Positions 55,056 through 63,411 of a stretch of 64,000 nt of DNA are shown piece after piece (within the stretch, counting starts at the first letter, position 1; every line of letters begins with the position of its first letter). The notes under the pieces were generated by a model. It saw nothing but the letters and a program-made list of their open reading frames with translations. It made no database searches and was not told the DNA's origin. A program made the translations under genes and the position numbers. This stretch comes from Geofilum rhodophaeum (GTDB lineage Bacteria; Bacteroidota; Bacteroidia; Bacteroidales; Marinilabiliaceae). The stretch spans positions 62,001-126,000 of the forward strand of contig NZ_MWUJ01000011.1 in the NCBI RefSeq assembly GCF_002210225.1. The letters are read 5' to 3'.

Positions 55056-55214
55056 GATTATCGGTTTACAATTAAGCCACAAAGTTACAAAAAAGCAACG
55101 AAACCAGCACCCTCAGATGTTCGCAGCATTGCAGGCTTCAGGACAAAGCAGTCCATCTGTAGCATCTGCTTTTAAATAAGCGGCGCTAGTCTGTCCACGG
55201 AAGCTATAATTTGC

Positions 55215-55222
55215 TATTTTTG
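55215..55222 (+). promoter_or_regulatory. Candidate -7 box of the nfeD gene
   Basis: TATTTTTG matches TAnnTTTG; transcription would start near 55229, with a leader of about 11 bases. The -33 region has only a TCTG-like sequence, so the call is moderate. Confidence 0.42.
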
Positions 55223-55239
55223 ATAAAAAATCGAGTCCA

Positions 55240-56655
55240 ATGAAACGATGCACCATTCTGCTGGCAAGTCTTTTACTTCTGTTGACCAGCACTGTTCAGG
55301 CCCAGGCCGAAGACAGCACACCTAAAGACAGCACCCACTTGGTATACCGCCTGCCCATATTCAGCAACATCAACAGTACCAGCTGGGTGCACACCCAGCG
55401 TGGTTTTGCCGAAGCCCGGGAGCTGCAGGCCAAGGCCATCATCATTCACCTGAACACCTATGGTGGTGAAGTTCTTTTTGCCGACTCCATCCGAACCAAA
55501 ATACTCAACAGCGAAATCCCCGTTTACGTATTCATCGACAACAACGCAGCCAGTGCCGGGGCACTGATATCCATTGCAGCAAAGAAAATATACATGCGTC
55601 CCGGTGCCAACATTGGTGCGGCCACCGTTGTAAATCAAGGCGGGGAACAGATGCCCGACAAGTACCAGTCCTACATGCGCTCCACCATCCGTGCCACCGC
55701 CGAGGCCCACGGGCACGACACCCTGATTGCAGGCAACGACACCATTCTGCAATGGCGGCGCGACCCGCGCATTGCCGAAGCCATGGTCGACGACCGGGTC
55801 AGCATCCCCGGCATCATCGACTCGGCCAAAGTACTTACCTTCACCACCCTCGAAGCTATGGAACACGGATATTGCGACGGAATCGCCAACAACATAGAGG
55901 AAGTTAAGGCACAAATCGGAATGAGCGATGCCCGCATCGTATCCTTTCGGCCCACGGTCTTCGATGGCATCAAAGGTTTTCTTACCAGCCCCATTCTGCG
56001 CGGCATCCTCATTCTGCTCATCATTGGCGGCATTTACTTTGAATTGCAATCGCCGGGCATCGGCTTCCCCATACTGGCGGCACTGATTGCTGCCGTATTA
56101 TACTTTGCCCCCTTATACCTCGACGGACTGGCAGCCAATTGGGAAATCCTGCTCTTTATCATAGGCATCGCCCTAATTGCCCTCGAAATATTTGTCATTC
56201 CAGGCTTTGGGGTGGCCGGCATATCCGGTATCGTTATGGCCGTTACCGGGCTAACCCTCAGCTTACTTTCCAATGTCGTCTTTGATTTCAGCGGCGTTGG
56301 CGATGGCGAATTTATGGAAGCCCTACTGATTGTGTTGGGCGGTCTTACCGGAGGCATAGTCCTGACCATCTACCTCAGTCACAAACTGGTTGGCGCCGAA
56401 AGCGGCATTTTTTCGAGACTGGCCCTGCAAACCTCGCAGGACAACGACAAAGGCTACATTGGGGTGGACAGTCAACCCCGCACCCTGGTGGGACAAACAG
56501 GCAGTGCAGCCACCGTTCTGCGCCCCTCCGGAAAAGTCCGCATCAACGATGAAGTTTACGATGCCCGCGCCATGGAAGGATACATCGAAAAAGGCGACGA
56601 AATAAAGGTGCTCAGCTACAGCTCTGGACAACTTAATGTTCGAAAAATCAAATAA
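55240..56655 (+). CDS. Long-form NfeD membrane serine protease
   Basis: The protein has 471 residues: signal peptide (about 1-22), a ClpP-class protease domain (about 35-235) with NTYGG and the nucleophile Ser near 105 in NNAASAGALIS, about five membrane helices (245-385), and a C-terminal OB-fold NfeD domain (about 405-470; VGQTGSAATVLRPSGKVRINDEVYDA). The partner catalytic residue is usually a Lys in this class. It probably regulates membrane protein quality, often with a stomatin/flotillin partner, none of which is present next to it here. It is monocistronic as far as seen. Confidence 0.92.
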   Translation: MKRCTILLASLLLLLTSTVQAQAEDSTPKDSTHLVYRLPIFSNINSTSWVHTQRGFAEARELQAKAIIIHLNTYGGEVLFADSIRTKILNSEIPVYVFIDNNAASAGALISIAAKKIYMRPGANIGAATVVNQGGEQMPDKYQSYMRSTIRATAEAHGHDTLIAGNDTILQWRRDPRIAEAMVDDRVSIPGIIDSAKVLTFTTLEAMEHGYCDGIANNIEEVKAQIGMSDARIVSFRPTVFDGIKGFLTSPILRGILILLIIGGIYFELQSPGIGFPILAALIAAVLYFAPLYLDGLAANWEILLFIIGIALIALEIFVIPGFGVAGISGIVMAVTGLTLSLLSNVVFDFSGVGDGEFMEALLIVLGGLTGGIVLTIYLSHKLVGAESGIFSRLALQTSQDNDKGYIGVDSQPRTLVGQTGSAATVLRPSGKVRINDEVYDARAMEGYIEKGDEIKVLSYSSGQLNVRKIK

Positions 56656-56775
56656 ATCTGGCAGCTTATTTAAAAAACACCGAAATTTGTTGAAGTATTG
56701 TTGGTGGAATCATTTTTTTTGTATTTTTCCACCCTGTTAAGCATTCATATTTTAACCAATTAAAGTGACAGAAAA

Positions 56776-56994
56776 ATGAAAGGAAAGAAGCTTCCCAAAA
56801 AGAATTCCGGGATGTTCCAGGACGAAGATGCCCTGGGAAAACCGGGGGTAAAGCTAGGCAAACAAAAGCGTTCCAGAAAACCCTCCATTTACGACGAAAT
56901 GGATGAGATGGACGAATTCGACTACTCAAGCAAGAGCGAAGTAGACGATTACTATGAAGACGACATCGTAGAAGACGAGGAAGATTATTATTAA
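56776..56994 (+). CDS. Small charge-segregated protein (basic N-half, acidic C-half)
   Basis: The protein has 72 residues. The first half is basic (MKGKKLPKKNSG, KLGKQKRSRKPS) and the second half strongly acidic and Tyr-rich (DEMDEMDEFDY, DDYYEDDIVEDEEDYY). No signal peptide or membrane helix is present and it is probably disordered in the cytosol. The gene has a purine-rich leader (GTGACAGAAAA) before the ATG and its own terminator (57017-57048). Coding is supported by its strict frame bias in a tightly bounded unit; the function is unknown. Similar short proteins occur in Bacteroidetes. Confidence 0.65.
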   Translation: MKGKKLPKKNSGMFQDEDALGKPGVKLGKQKRSRKPSIYDEMDEMDEFDYSSKSEVDDYYEDDIVEDEEDYY

Positions 56995-57016
56995 CACAAG
57001 ACTTTAAACTCAGTGA

Positions 57017-57048
57017 GGCCGTCGGAACCAGGTTCCGGCGGCCTTTAT
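57017..57048 (+). terminator. Terminator after the charge-segregated small protein
   Basis: GGCCGTCGGAACC and GGTTCCGGCGGCC form a 13-bp stem with one mismatch and a minimal loop, followed by TTTATAT. It lies 22 bases past the stop. Confidence 0.82.
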
Positions 57049-57205
57049 ATATTACAGCGCCAGGCTAAGCGGCATCATTCACGAACCCCCACTGCCCGTC
57101 CGCCAAAAAAGCCTCTGCTTAATTAAGCCTATATAAAGAGTGAATTACAGAAAGTTTAACAATCCATTAACCCGCATAAAAGCCCATAATTATTAAGTTT
57201 GCACT

Positions 57206-57691
57206 ATGATTAAAGTGGTACGCAAATTGGGCAGTCTCCTTCTGTTGCTGGTATTTATACCGGCCACCCTAGGTTTTGCCCTCATTCACCACCATTGCGG
57301 CACTTGCAACAGTCGGGCCACCGAAACGGCCTTTTTGCTCATAGACCACGATCACCAGCATGAAGCCGGCTCCTGCTTTTGCGACAATCATCAAAGCAGT
57401 TCTGCCTGCCCAACACAAGAACAAACCGATTGTACCTGCGAGTCAGAAACCCCGGAACATGAGCACGACTGCGACTTGCAAATAAAAAAAATTGAAAGTC
57501 CCTTTTCACCGCCTTCCGATGAAGACGGCCTGCCCCTGCCTACCGAACTGGATTTTAGTCTCATCTACCTGGCCCAACAGCTGCTTTGGCCAGAACAGGA
57601 AAACACCTGCCATCCCGAAACCGCCTATAAAAGTCCGCCCCCTCCGGGTGGCTTCGAACTCCTTCAAAAAATAGCCGTTTATCGTTTGTGA
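57206..57691 (+). CDS. His/Cys-rich exported protein of the HYC_CC_PP type
   Basis: The protein has 161 residues with an N-terminal signal/membrane helix (about 7-27). Just behind it is HHHCGTC, then DHDHQHE, CFCDNH, CTCE and HEHDCD, a dense set of His, Cys and acidic residues. The end has KSPPPPGGFELLQ. This pattern (a His-x-Cys-Gly start, Cys-x-Cys and a Pro-Pro end) matches a Bacteroidetes family that accompanies TonB receptors in metal loci. A role in copper or another soft metal is inferred from the ligands. The TonB receptor follows 77 bases later. Confidence 0.72.
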   Translation: MIKVVRKLGSLLLLLVFIPATLGFALIHHHCGTCNSRATETAFLLIDHDHQHEAGSCFCDNHQSSSACPTQEQTDCTCESETPEHEHDCDLQIKKIESPFSPPSDEDGLPLPTELDFSLIYLAQQLLWPEQENTCHPETAYKSPPPPGGFELLQKIAVYRL

Positions 57692-57768
57692 TCAGCAGAC
57701 AAGGAGCCGTTCAGCCCAGGCTGCACAGCAACACAAGTACTGCCAATTCATCACAAACAACAGCTAAA

Positions 57769-60039
57769 ATGAACATACGAAAATCAGCTGCATGCTTTTT
57801 GTCCTTCCTCATGTTGGGACCAAGTCTTCAGGCACTGGAACCCAATACAACGTCGCGGGTAAGCGGACAAGTAGTAGAACTAACAGAGGGTCGTGAACAA
57901 GCGGTGGCGGGCGCCAATGTGTACTGGGCCCACACCACAACCGGTGTATCCACCGATGCCCAGGGCCGATTTGAGCTGCCCTGGCCTTCGGACCAGGCCG
58001 ACCTGGTGGTCAGTTTTGTCGGCTACCGCAGCGACACCCTTCACCTGACAAAAGCCAGTCAGCAACTTAAAATTGAATTGCAAGCCGACAGTCAACTCGA
58101 CGAAGTCACAGTGGCTGCCCGACAGGCAGGCACGCATCTCTCGCGCCTGAATCCGGTTACCACCATGGAAATAACCTCTGCCGAACTGTGCAAAGCCGCT
58201 TGCTGCTCCTTGGCCGAAAGCTTTGAGACCAACGCCTCGGTAGATGTGAGTTATACCGATGCCGCCACCGGGGCCAAACAAATTCAACTTTTGGGTTTAT
58301 CGGGCACCTATGTACAGATGCTCACCGAAAACATGCCCACCAGCAGGGGACTGGCGGCTGCATACGGACTGGATTTTGTACCGGGCCCCTGGATGGAATC
58401 CATTCAGGTATCGAAGGGCGCCGCCTCGGTAACCAACGGTTACGAATCGCTCACGGGACAAATCAATGTGCAATACAAAACCCCAGCCACTTCCGATGCA
58501 CTTTTTCTCAATGGCTTTGTAAGTTCATCGGGGCGACTCGAAAGCAATGCCAATACGGGATTTAAAGTGGGCCAAAAGTGGAACAGTGCCGTATTGTTGC
58601 ACGCCTCCACCGATGCACGCGAAAACGACCACAACCACGATGGCTTTTTGGATGAGCCCCTCACCCGTCGCTATATCTTCATGAACCGCTGGGAAACACG
58701 ACCCACCCCCCAGCTTTTCACCCAATTTGGGCTTAAAGTACTCGACGAGGAACGAACGGGGGGACAAAGTGCTTACTCCAGAAATCGTGCGGCCGGGGAC
58801 CAGGATGCCTTTGGCATTACCATCGACACCCGCAACCTCGAAGCCTTTTTCAAAACAGGCTACACTTTTCCGGGCGATCCCGAAAGCAGCGTAGCCATCG
58901 TAGCCAATTTCAGTCACCATAACCAGGCCAGTCAATACGGACGAGTCGCTTACGACGCCACCCAAAACTACCTGTCCACCAACCTGATTCTGGCCTCCCG
59001 TTTTGGCGATTCGGACCAACATAAGTACACTACAGGATTAAGCTTTTTGTACGACGACCTGGACGAAGAATTGCATGGTGATTTGAGTCGCATTCAGGCA
59101 CCGGATGGCAATCGCACCGAACAAGTTGCCGGTGCCTACTTCCAGTACACCTACAGTATCCCCGAGCGACTCACCCTGTTGGCGGGCTTAAGGGGCGATT
59201 ACCACAACCAGTACGGCAGTTTTGTCACCCCCAGGTTGCACCTGCGCTTCAGTCCCAACGAGCACTGGGTACTGCGCGCTTCGGCAGGGGCCGGATACCG
59301 CACCCCCAATGCCCTGGCCGAAAACAATCCCTACCTGGCCTCCAGTCGCCACCTCTACATCCAACCCGACCTCGAAATGGAGAAAGGCTGGAATTACGGC
59401 ATCAACCTAAGCCGTTACCTGCATCTGGGGCTCAGGGAACTCACGCTGAATGCAGAATACTACCACACCCGTTTCGACAACCAATTGGTGACCGACCTCG
59501 ACCAAAGTGCAAGGGAAGTGCACTTCTATAACCTCGATGGTCGCTCCTACTCCAACGTCTTTCAGGCCGAGGCCTCCATGGAAGTACTGCGGGGACTGGA
59601 TGTGGTAGCTGCCTGGCGCATCAACGACGTTAAAGTCACCACCAACAATCAACTCCAGCGCAAAGCACTGCAGGGCCGGTACCGGGGACTTTTCAACCTC
59701 TCCTACGCCACGCCGCTGCCCCGCTGGCAAATCGATTTTACCACCCAGTTTAACGGACCGGGTCGCATCCCCTCCACCGCAGAAAATCCGGTGGACTTGC
59801 AACGCCCCGAAAATTTCGAAGCTTTCCAGGTCTTCAATGCACAAATAACCCGGTATCTGAGGCGGTGGGACTTCTACCTGGGTGTCGAAAACATCGGAAA
59901 CTACACGCAGGCGAACCCCATCATAGCCGCCGAAAGTCCCTTCAGCGAGCATTTCGACGCCTCCCTGATATGGGGCCCGCTGATGGGCCGAAAAGTTTAT
60001 TTTGGCTTTCGCTTCAGCATTGACCGACCCAAGCAATAA
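57769..60039 (+). CDS. TonB-dependent receptor of a probable metal-uptake locus
   Basis: The protein has 756 residues from MNIRKSAACFLS; a longer in-frame start at 57688 adds 27 residues without signal character. After the signal peptide (ends LQALE) comes a carboxypeptidase-like beta domain (VSGQVVELTEGREQAVAGANVYW), then the plug with CKAACCSLAESFETNASVDVSYTD in the TonB-proximal part, LLGLSGTYVQML, GLDFVPGPWMESIQVSKG, and a barrel ending RFSIDRPKQ. The CKAACC cysteine cluster is unusual for a plug and fits a soft-metal ligand. Flanked by a His/Cys-rich protein and an HMA protein, so copper or a related metal is the likely cargo (inferred). Confidence 0.82.
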   Translation: MNIRKSAACFLSFLMLGPSLQALEPNTTSRVSGQVVELTEGREQAVAGANVYWAHTTTGVSTDAQGRFELPWPSDQADLVVSFVGYRSDTLHLTKASQQLKIELQADSQLDEVTVAARQAGTHLSRLNPVTTMEITSAELCKAACCSLAESFETNASVDVSYTDAATGAKQIQLLGLSGTYVQMLTENMPTSRGLAAAYGLDFVPGPWMESIQVSKGAASVTNGYESLTGQINVQYKTPATSDALFLNGFVSSSGRLESNANTGFKVGQKWNSAVLLHASTDARENDHNHDGFLDEPLTRRYIFMNRWETRPTPQLFTQFGLKVLDEERTGGQSAYSRNRAAGDQDAFGITIDTRNLEAFFKTGYTFPGDPESSVAIVANFSHHNQASQYGRVAYDATQNYLSTNLILASRFGDSDQHKYTTGLSFLYDDLDEELHGDLSRIQAPDGNRTEQVAGAYFQYTYSIPERLTLLAGLRGDYHNQYGSFVTPRLHLRFSPNEHWVLRASAGAGYRTPNALAENNPYLASSRHLYIQPDLEMEKGWNYGINLSRYLHLGLRELTLNAEYYHTRFDNQLVTDLDQSAREVHFYNLDGRSYSNVFQAEASMEVLRGLDVVAAWRINDVKVTTNNQLQRKALQGRYRGLFNLSYATPLPRWQIDFTTQFNGPGRIPSTAENPVDLQRPENFEAFQVFNAQITRYLRRWDFYLGVENIGNYTQANPIIAAESPFSEHFDASLIWGPLMGRKVYFGFRFSIDRPKQ

Positions 60040-60078
60040 TTTTCAAAACAACACGTAGAACCAATAAAACAAGGTATT

Positions 60079-60417
60079 ATGAGAAGATTATTATTCGTGG
60101 CAGCCGCCTTACTGATGATGGCACTGCCGATTCAGGCACAGAAGAACAGCACAACCACCAACTATTCGGTATCCATCGACTGCCAAAACTGCGTCGACAA
60201 AATCACGAAGGACCTGGCCTTTGTTCGCGGAGTACGAGATTTGGAATTCAACATTGAAGAAAAAACCGTTGCCGTCACCTATCGTTACGATAAGGTGGAC
60301 AAGGAAACTCTGGCGAAACGCATGCGTGACCTGGGCTACGAGGTAAAGGAGCTCAAAAAGGAAGAGGAAAAGGAGGGAGCAAAGTCAAAAGCGGAAATTT
60401 CCGACAAAAAGAATTAA
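60079..60417 (+). CDS. Exported heavy-metal-associated (HMA) domain protein
   Basis: The protein has 112 residues. A signal peptide (about 1-20, ends IQAQ) precedes an HMA ferredoxin-like fold with the metal site Cys35-x-x-Cys38 (VSIDCQNCVDKI), then VRGVRDLEFNIEEKTVAVTY. The tail is Lys/Glu-rich. It should bind Cu(I) or a similar ion in the periplasm. It lies 39 bases after the TonB receptor and ends at a clear terminator (60471-60506). Confidence 0.87.
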   Translation: MRRLLFVAAALLMMALPIQAQKNSTTTNYSVSIDCQNCVDKITKDLAFVRGVRDLEFNIEEKTVAVTYRYDKVDKETLAKRMRDLGYEVKELKKEEEKEGAKSKAEISDKKN

Positions 60418-60470
60418 GCACTTTTAACCTGCATTATTCATAAAACATCTATTACGACAACTTATGAATT

Positions 60471-60506
60471 CCTGGCTGCACCAATATTTGTTGCGGCCAG
60501 GTTTTA
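60471..60506 (+). terminator. Terminator of the metal-module operon
   Basis: CCTGGCTGCA and TGCGGCCAGG form a 10-bp stem with one G-T pair and an 11-base loop, followed by TTTTAT. It lies 54 bases past the HMA gene stop. Confidence 0.75.
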
Positions 60507-60541
60507 TGCAAGCCTAATTTCCCGGAAACACCTGATTAAAC

Positions 60542-61153
60542 CTACTTCACCAAAAAATCAAAGAAAAGCTCTTCTTCGACATAACCCTGCAGGCGATCGC
60601 CAATCTGCACGGCACCCACCCCGGCCGGAGTCCCGGTATAAATCAGATCACCAATTTTTAAAGTAAAGTATTTTGAAACGTAAGCAATCAATCGATCAAT
60701 ACCATTGATCATATCTGCAGTATTTCCCTGCTGACGGACTTCTCCGTTTACTTTCAAACTAAAATTGATGTTGTTTACATCGGCAAAGCGCATTTTAGGG
60801 GTAAAGGCAGACAGCACTGCCGAACCATCAAAAGCCTTGCATTTTTCCCAGGGCAAACCCTTCGAGCGCAATTCATCCTGTAAATCACGCGCCGTAAAGT
60901 CAACCCCCAAGGCCAGTTCTTCGTAATACCTGTGGGCAAAGCGCTCCTCAATATTCTTGCCCAATCGGCTGATGCGAACCACCACTTCCACCTCGTGGTG
61001 AAATTCATTGGCGAAATCGGGCAAATAAAAAGGATCGTTATTGCGCAACAAGGCAGAATCGGGCTTGGAAAAAACAACGGGCTCTGCCGGAAGCGGATTC
61101 TTCAACTCACGGGCATGCGCCTCATAATTACGACCAATACATAAAATCTTCAT
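60542..61153 (-). CDS. Fumarylacetoacetate hydrolase family protein
   Basis: The protein has 203 residues. It opens MKILCIGRNYEAHARELKN and has LPDFANEFHHEVEVVVRI (metal-binding Glu/Glu), LGVDFTARDLQ and GDLIYTGTPAGVG. These belong to the short FAH-family hydrolases/decarboxylases (acylpyruvase, oxaloacetate decarboxylase or enol-acid hydrolases). The substrate is unknown. It follows the exonuclease gene by 32 bases on the same strand, so co-transcription is likely. Confidence 0.88.
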   Translation of the reverse strand: MKILCIGRNYEAHARELKNPLPAEPVVFSKPDSALLRNNDPFYLPDFANEFHHEVEVVVRISRLGKNIEERFAHRYYEELALGVDFTARDLQDELRSKGLPWEKCKAFDGSAVLSAFTPKMRFADVNNINFSLKVNGEVRQQGNTADMINGIDRLIAYVSKYFTLKIGDLIYTGTPAGVGAVQIGDRLQGYVEEELFFDFLVK

Positions 61154-61185
61154 CTCCCTCTGTTTTTCCTATATTAAACACCACA

Positions 61186-61953
61186 CTATCCTTTCAATCG
61201 ACGCAGCTTTATGTTGGTCAGCACCTTTTTGGTATAAAGTGGAAAATCGCCATTCATCATCCATCCGTAATAACCAGGATCCTTCTCCAGCACCTCTTCC
61301 ACACTAACCCCCTTATACTTTCCAAAATTAAAAACTTCCACATCCTTATCGTTGTAAACAATGCGGCCCGCAAAATCGACCGTCCGGTTGTGGGTTGAAA
61401 ACTTAGCTAAGAAGTTTACATCATTTTCGAGCTCGGCATAACGATCAAGCTGTGCCTTCAGCACCTCATAAGTAGCCACAGTATCGGCTTCAGCACTGTG
61501 GGCATCCTTCAGATCCTTCTCACAGTAAAACTTGTAAGCTGCCTCCAGGGTACGCTTCTCCATTTTATGAAAAATAGTCTGCACATCCACAAACCGTCTT
61601 TTCTGCATATCAAAATCGACTTCCGCCCGAATAAACTCTTCGGCCAACAATGGAATATCAAACTTATTTGAATTAAACCCACCCAAATCGCATCCTTCCA
61701 AAAACCTGGCCAGGTCACGGGCCACCTGCTTAAAAGTTGGCGCATCCTTTACATCCTCATCGTAAATGCCATGAATTTCACTGGCCTGCCTGGGTATCGG
61801 CATCTCCGGATTGATGCGGTAAGAACGCAGCTCCTCCTTCCCGTTCACCTGCACTTTCAACATGGCGATCTCCACAATCCGGTCGCTCACAATATTTATC
61901 CCGGTTGTTTCCAAATCAAAGAATACCAAGGGGTTTTTCAAGTTCAATTGCAT
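61186..61953 (-). CDS. DnaQ-like 3'-5' exonuclease
   Basis: The protein has 255 residues. Exo I VFFDLETTG (Asp and Glu about 13-15), Exo II GFNSNKFDIPLL and the final HSAEADTVATYEVL (His/Asp) give the DEDDh-type active site, so it should remove nucleotides from DNA or RNA 3' ends. The C-terminal part (about 180-255: FAGRIVYNDKDVEVFNFGKYKG) is a small extra domain seen in Bacteroidetes exonucleases of this kind. The gene has two overlapping -7-like boxes upstream (61999-62006 and 62031-62038). Confidence 0.9.
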   Translation of the reverse strand: MQLNLKNPLVFFDLETTGINIVSDRIVEIAMLKVQVNGKEELRSYRINPEMPIPRQASEIHGIYDEDVKDAPTFKQVARDLARFLEGCDLGGFNSNKFDIPLLAEEFIRAEVDFDMQKRRFVDVQTIFHKMEKRTLEAAYKFYCEKDLKDAHSAEADTVATYEVLKAQLDRYAELENDVNFLAKFSTHNRTVDFAGRIVYNDKDVEVFNFGKYKGVSVEEVLEKDPGYYGWMMNGDFPLYTKKVLTNIKLRRLKG

Positions 61954-61998
61954 AGTTCAGCTTTTGTGCAGCCCTTAAGCCACGGTATAATGAAGCGA

Positions 61999-62030
61999 CA
62001 AAAGTAAGCAATAAGCGGCGTTTTCACCAA
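61999..62030 (-). promoter_or_regulatory. Candidate promoter of the exonuclease-FAH pair
   Basis: On the minus strand TACTTTTG (62006-61999) fits the -7 pattern, with TTG 21 bases upstream. A second identical eight-base box lies at 62038-62031. Confidence 0.4.
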
Positions 62031-62121
62031 CAAAAGTACTGCAGACTTTAGTCCTTAGCGCAGGGACTGTCACAACCATTAAGCACAAAGGGCTGCTCCG
62101 AAAAGGATGCCCGGGGGAGAA

Positions 62122-62155
62122 TTTGTATATACTTTGGAGATTTTGTATATATTTA
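62122..62155 (+). promoter_or_regulatory. Candidate promoter of the PAP2 gene
   Basis: TTTG (62122-62125) and TATATTTA (62148-62155), one base off the -7 consensus, are spaced by 22 bases. Transcription would begin near 62162, about 20 bases before the ATG. Confidence 0.35.
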
Positions 62156-62181
62156 CGTTCAAAACGTACATTTCACGATTT

Positions 62182-62844
62182 ATGCTGGATACACTGTTGC
62201 AATTCGACACGGACCTACTCTTGTTCTTCAACGGTCAACACAGTCCCTTTGGGGACAAGTTTTTCTGGCTCTTTTCCAGCACCATCATCTGGATCCCTTT
62301 ATATGCCTCCCTGCTTTTTGCCATCTTTAAGGCGCATGGTTGGAGAGGCTTGTGGACTTTGCTGGCTATTGCCCTGGTCATTACCCTCTGCGATCAAATT
62401 GCCAGCGGACTGCTCAAACCGCTCTTCGAACGTCCACGGCCTTCACGTGAACCAGCCCTGGAGGGACTGATTCATCTGGTCAATTCCTATAGGGGCGGAC
62501 GCTTTGGCTTTGTCTCTTCACACGCCTCCAATTCTTTTGGACTGGCCCTCTTTACCAGCCTGCTCTTCCGCAAACCAGGCTATGTGTTCTTCATATTTAT
62601 CTGGGCCGTGCTGAACAGCTATTCGCGAATATACCTGGGGGTTCATTATCCGGGCGACATACTGGGTGGAATGGTGGTAGGCTTACTCTCTGCCGGCTTG
62701 GTGTACGTCATTTATCGACGCTTCACAAACCGTCTGCAAACCCCATTATCAAGACCAGGTATTTCGTACCCAAGTGCTGCGGTCGTATATACCGGAGTGG
62801 TGTCCATAGCCATGCTCCTGCTGGCAGCCAAAGAACTCCTTTAA
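62182..62844 (+). CDS. PAP2-family membrane phosphatase
   Basis: The protein has 220 residues from MLDTLLQFDTDLLLFFNG; an upstream start at 62107 adds 25 residues. About six membrane helices are present. The three catalytic motifs are KPLFERPRPSR, SSHASNSFG and SRIYLGVHYPGDILGG, with the nucleophilic His in the third. It dephosphorylates lipid or isoprenoid phosphates (undecaprenyl pyrophosphate or phosphatidate); the exact substrate is not readable. Monocistronic. Confidence 0.9.
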   Translation: MLDTLLQFDTDLLLFFNGQHSPFGDKFFWLFSSTIIWIPLYASLLFAIFKAHGWRGLWTLLAIALVITLCDQIASGLLKPLFERPRPSREPALEGLIHLVNSYRGGRFGFVSSHASNSFGLALFTSLLFRKPGYVFFIFIWAVLNSYSRIYLGVHYPGDILGGMVVGLLSAGLVYVIYRRFTNRLQTPLSRPGISYPSAAVVYTGVVSIAMLLLAAKELL

Positions 62845-62973
62845 ACAAAAAGAAAGCACAGCTGTAAACAACAACAACGCTTTGTTGCCGCTCCTCTAAT
62901 AAAACAAAAATTGAAATACACAATTTTTTATTATTTAATTTTTGTTAATTCACAACAATCTCATGTTAAAAAA

Positions 62974-63005
62974 TTGTCATTATCGGGTTTGGTTTGTTAT
63001 CTTTA
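62974..63005 (+). promoter_or_regulatory. Candidate promoter of the small HTH-like gene
   Basis: TTG (62974-62976), a 21-base spacer and TATCTTTA (62998-63005), one base off TAnnTTTG. The leader would be about 27 bases before the ATG at 63040. Confidence 0.42.
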
Positions 63006-63039
63006 AAACAATCATGTAACCTTTTAATACCTTTCAATC

Positions 63040-63309
63040 ATGAGTACGACTATAACTTTCAATCAGCTCCGGAAGCTCAAGGACAGTCTTCCGGAAGGCG
63101 CAACCCGTACCATCGCTGAAAATTTAAACCTCGACGTAGAAACGGTTCGGAATTATTTCGGAGGGGCCAACTACGATCGGGGTAAAAGTGTAGGTATCCA
63201 CCTGGAGCAGGGCCCCGATGGAGGCATCGTAGAGTTGGACGACACCACCATCCTGGATATGGCCAGGGACATTTTGAATGGGAAAGTAAAAGTAGCAGCC
63301 AGCTCTTAG
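63040..63309 (+). CDS. Small helix-turn-helix-like protein
   Basis: The protein has 89 residues. The segment RKLKDSLPEGATRTIAENLNLDVETVRNYFGG reads as a short HTH of the kind TRTIAENLNLDVETVRNY, where the second helix could contact DNA. The C-terminal half (GIHLEQGPDGGIVELDDTTILDMARDIL) looks like a small sensor or dimerisation region. Such proteins are widespread in Bacteroidetes as annotated DNA-binding proteins; the target is not known. It has its own promoter and the strong bidirectional terminator at 63347-63386. Confidence 0.72.
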   Translation: MSTTITFNQLRKLKDSLPEGATRTIAENLNLDVETVRNYFGGANYDRGKSVGIHLEQGPDGGIVELDDTTILDMARDILNGKVKVAASS

Positions 63310-63346
63310 TTAAAAAATGGAACAAACACAATAGCGACCCAAGGTC

Positions 63347-63386
63347 AAAAAAGGGGGTGAGACTTAATATCTCACCCCCCTTTTTT
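63347..63386. terminator. Bidirectional terminator after the HTH-like gene
   Basis: AAAAAAGGGGGTGAG and CTCACCCCCCTTTTTT flank a nine-base loop, with A and T runs on both sides, between two convergent genes. Confidence 0.92.
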
Positions 63387-63411
63387 GATAATACCCCGAA
63401 AAAAAAGTTGC

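Noticed and set aside
57194-57201. TAAGTTTG box just before the His/Cys-rich gene, matching the -7 consensus
   Set aside because: It is only four bases before the ATG, so transcription would start inside the gene, and no -33 element is present.
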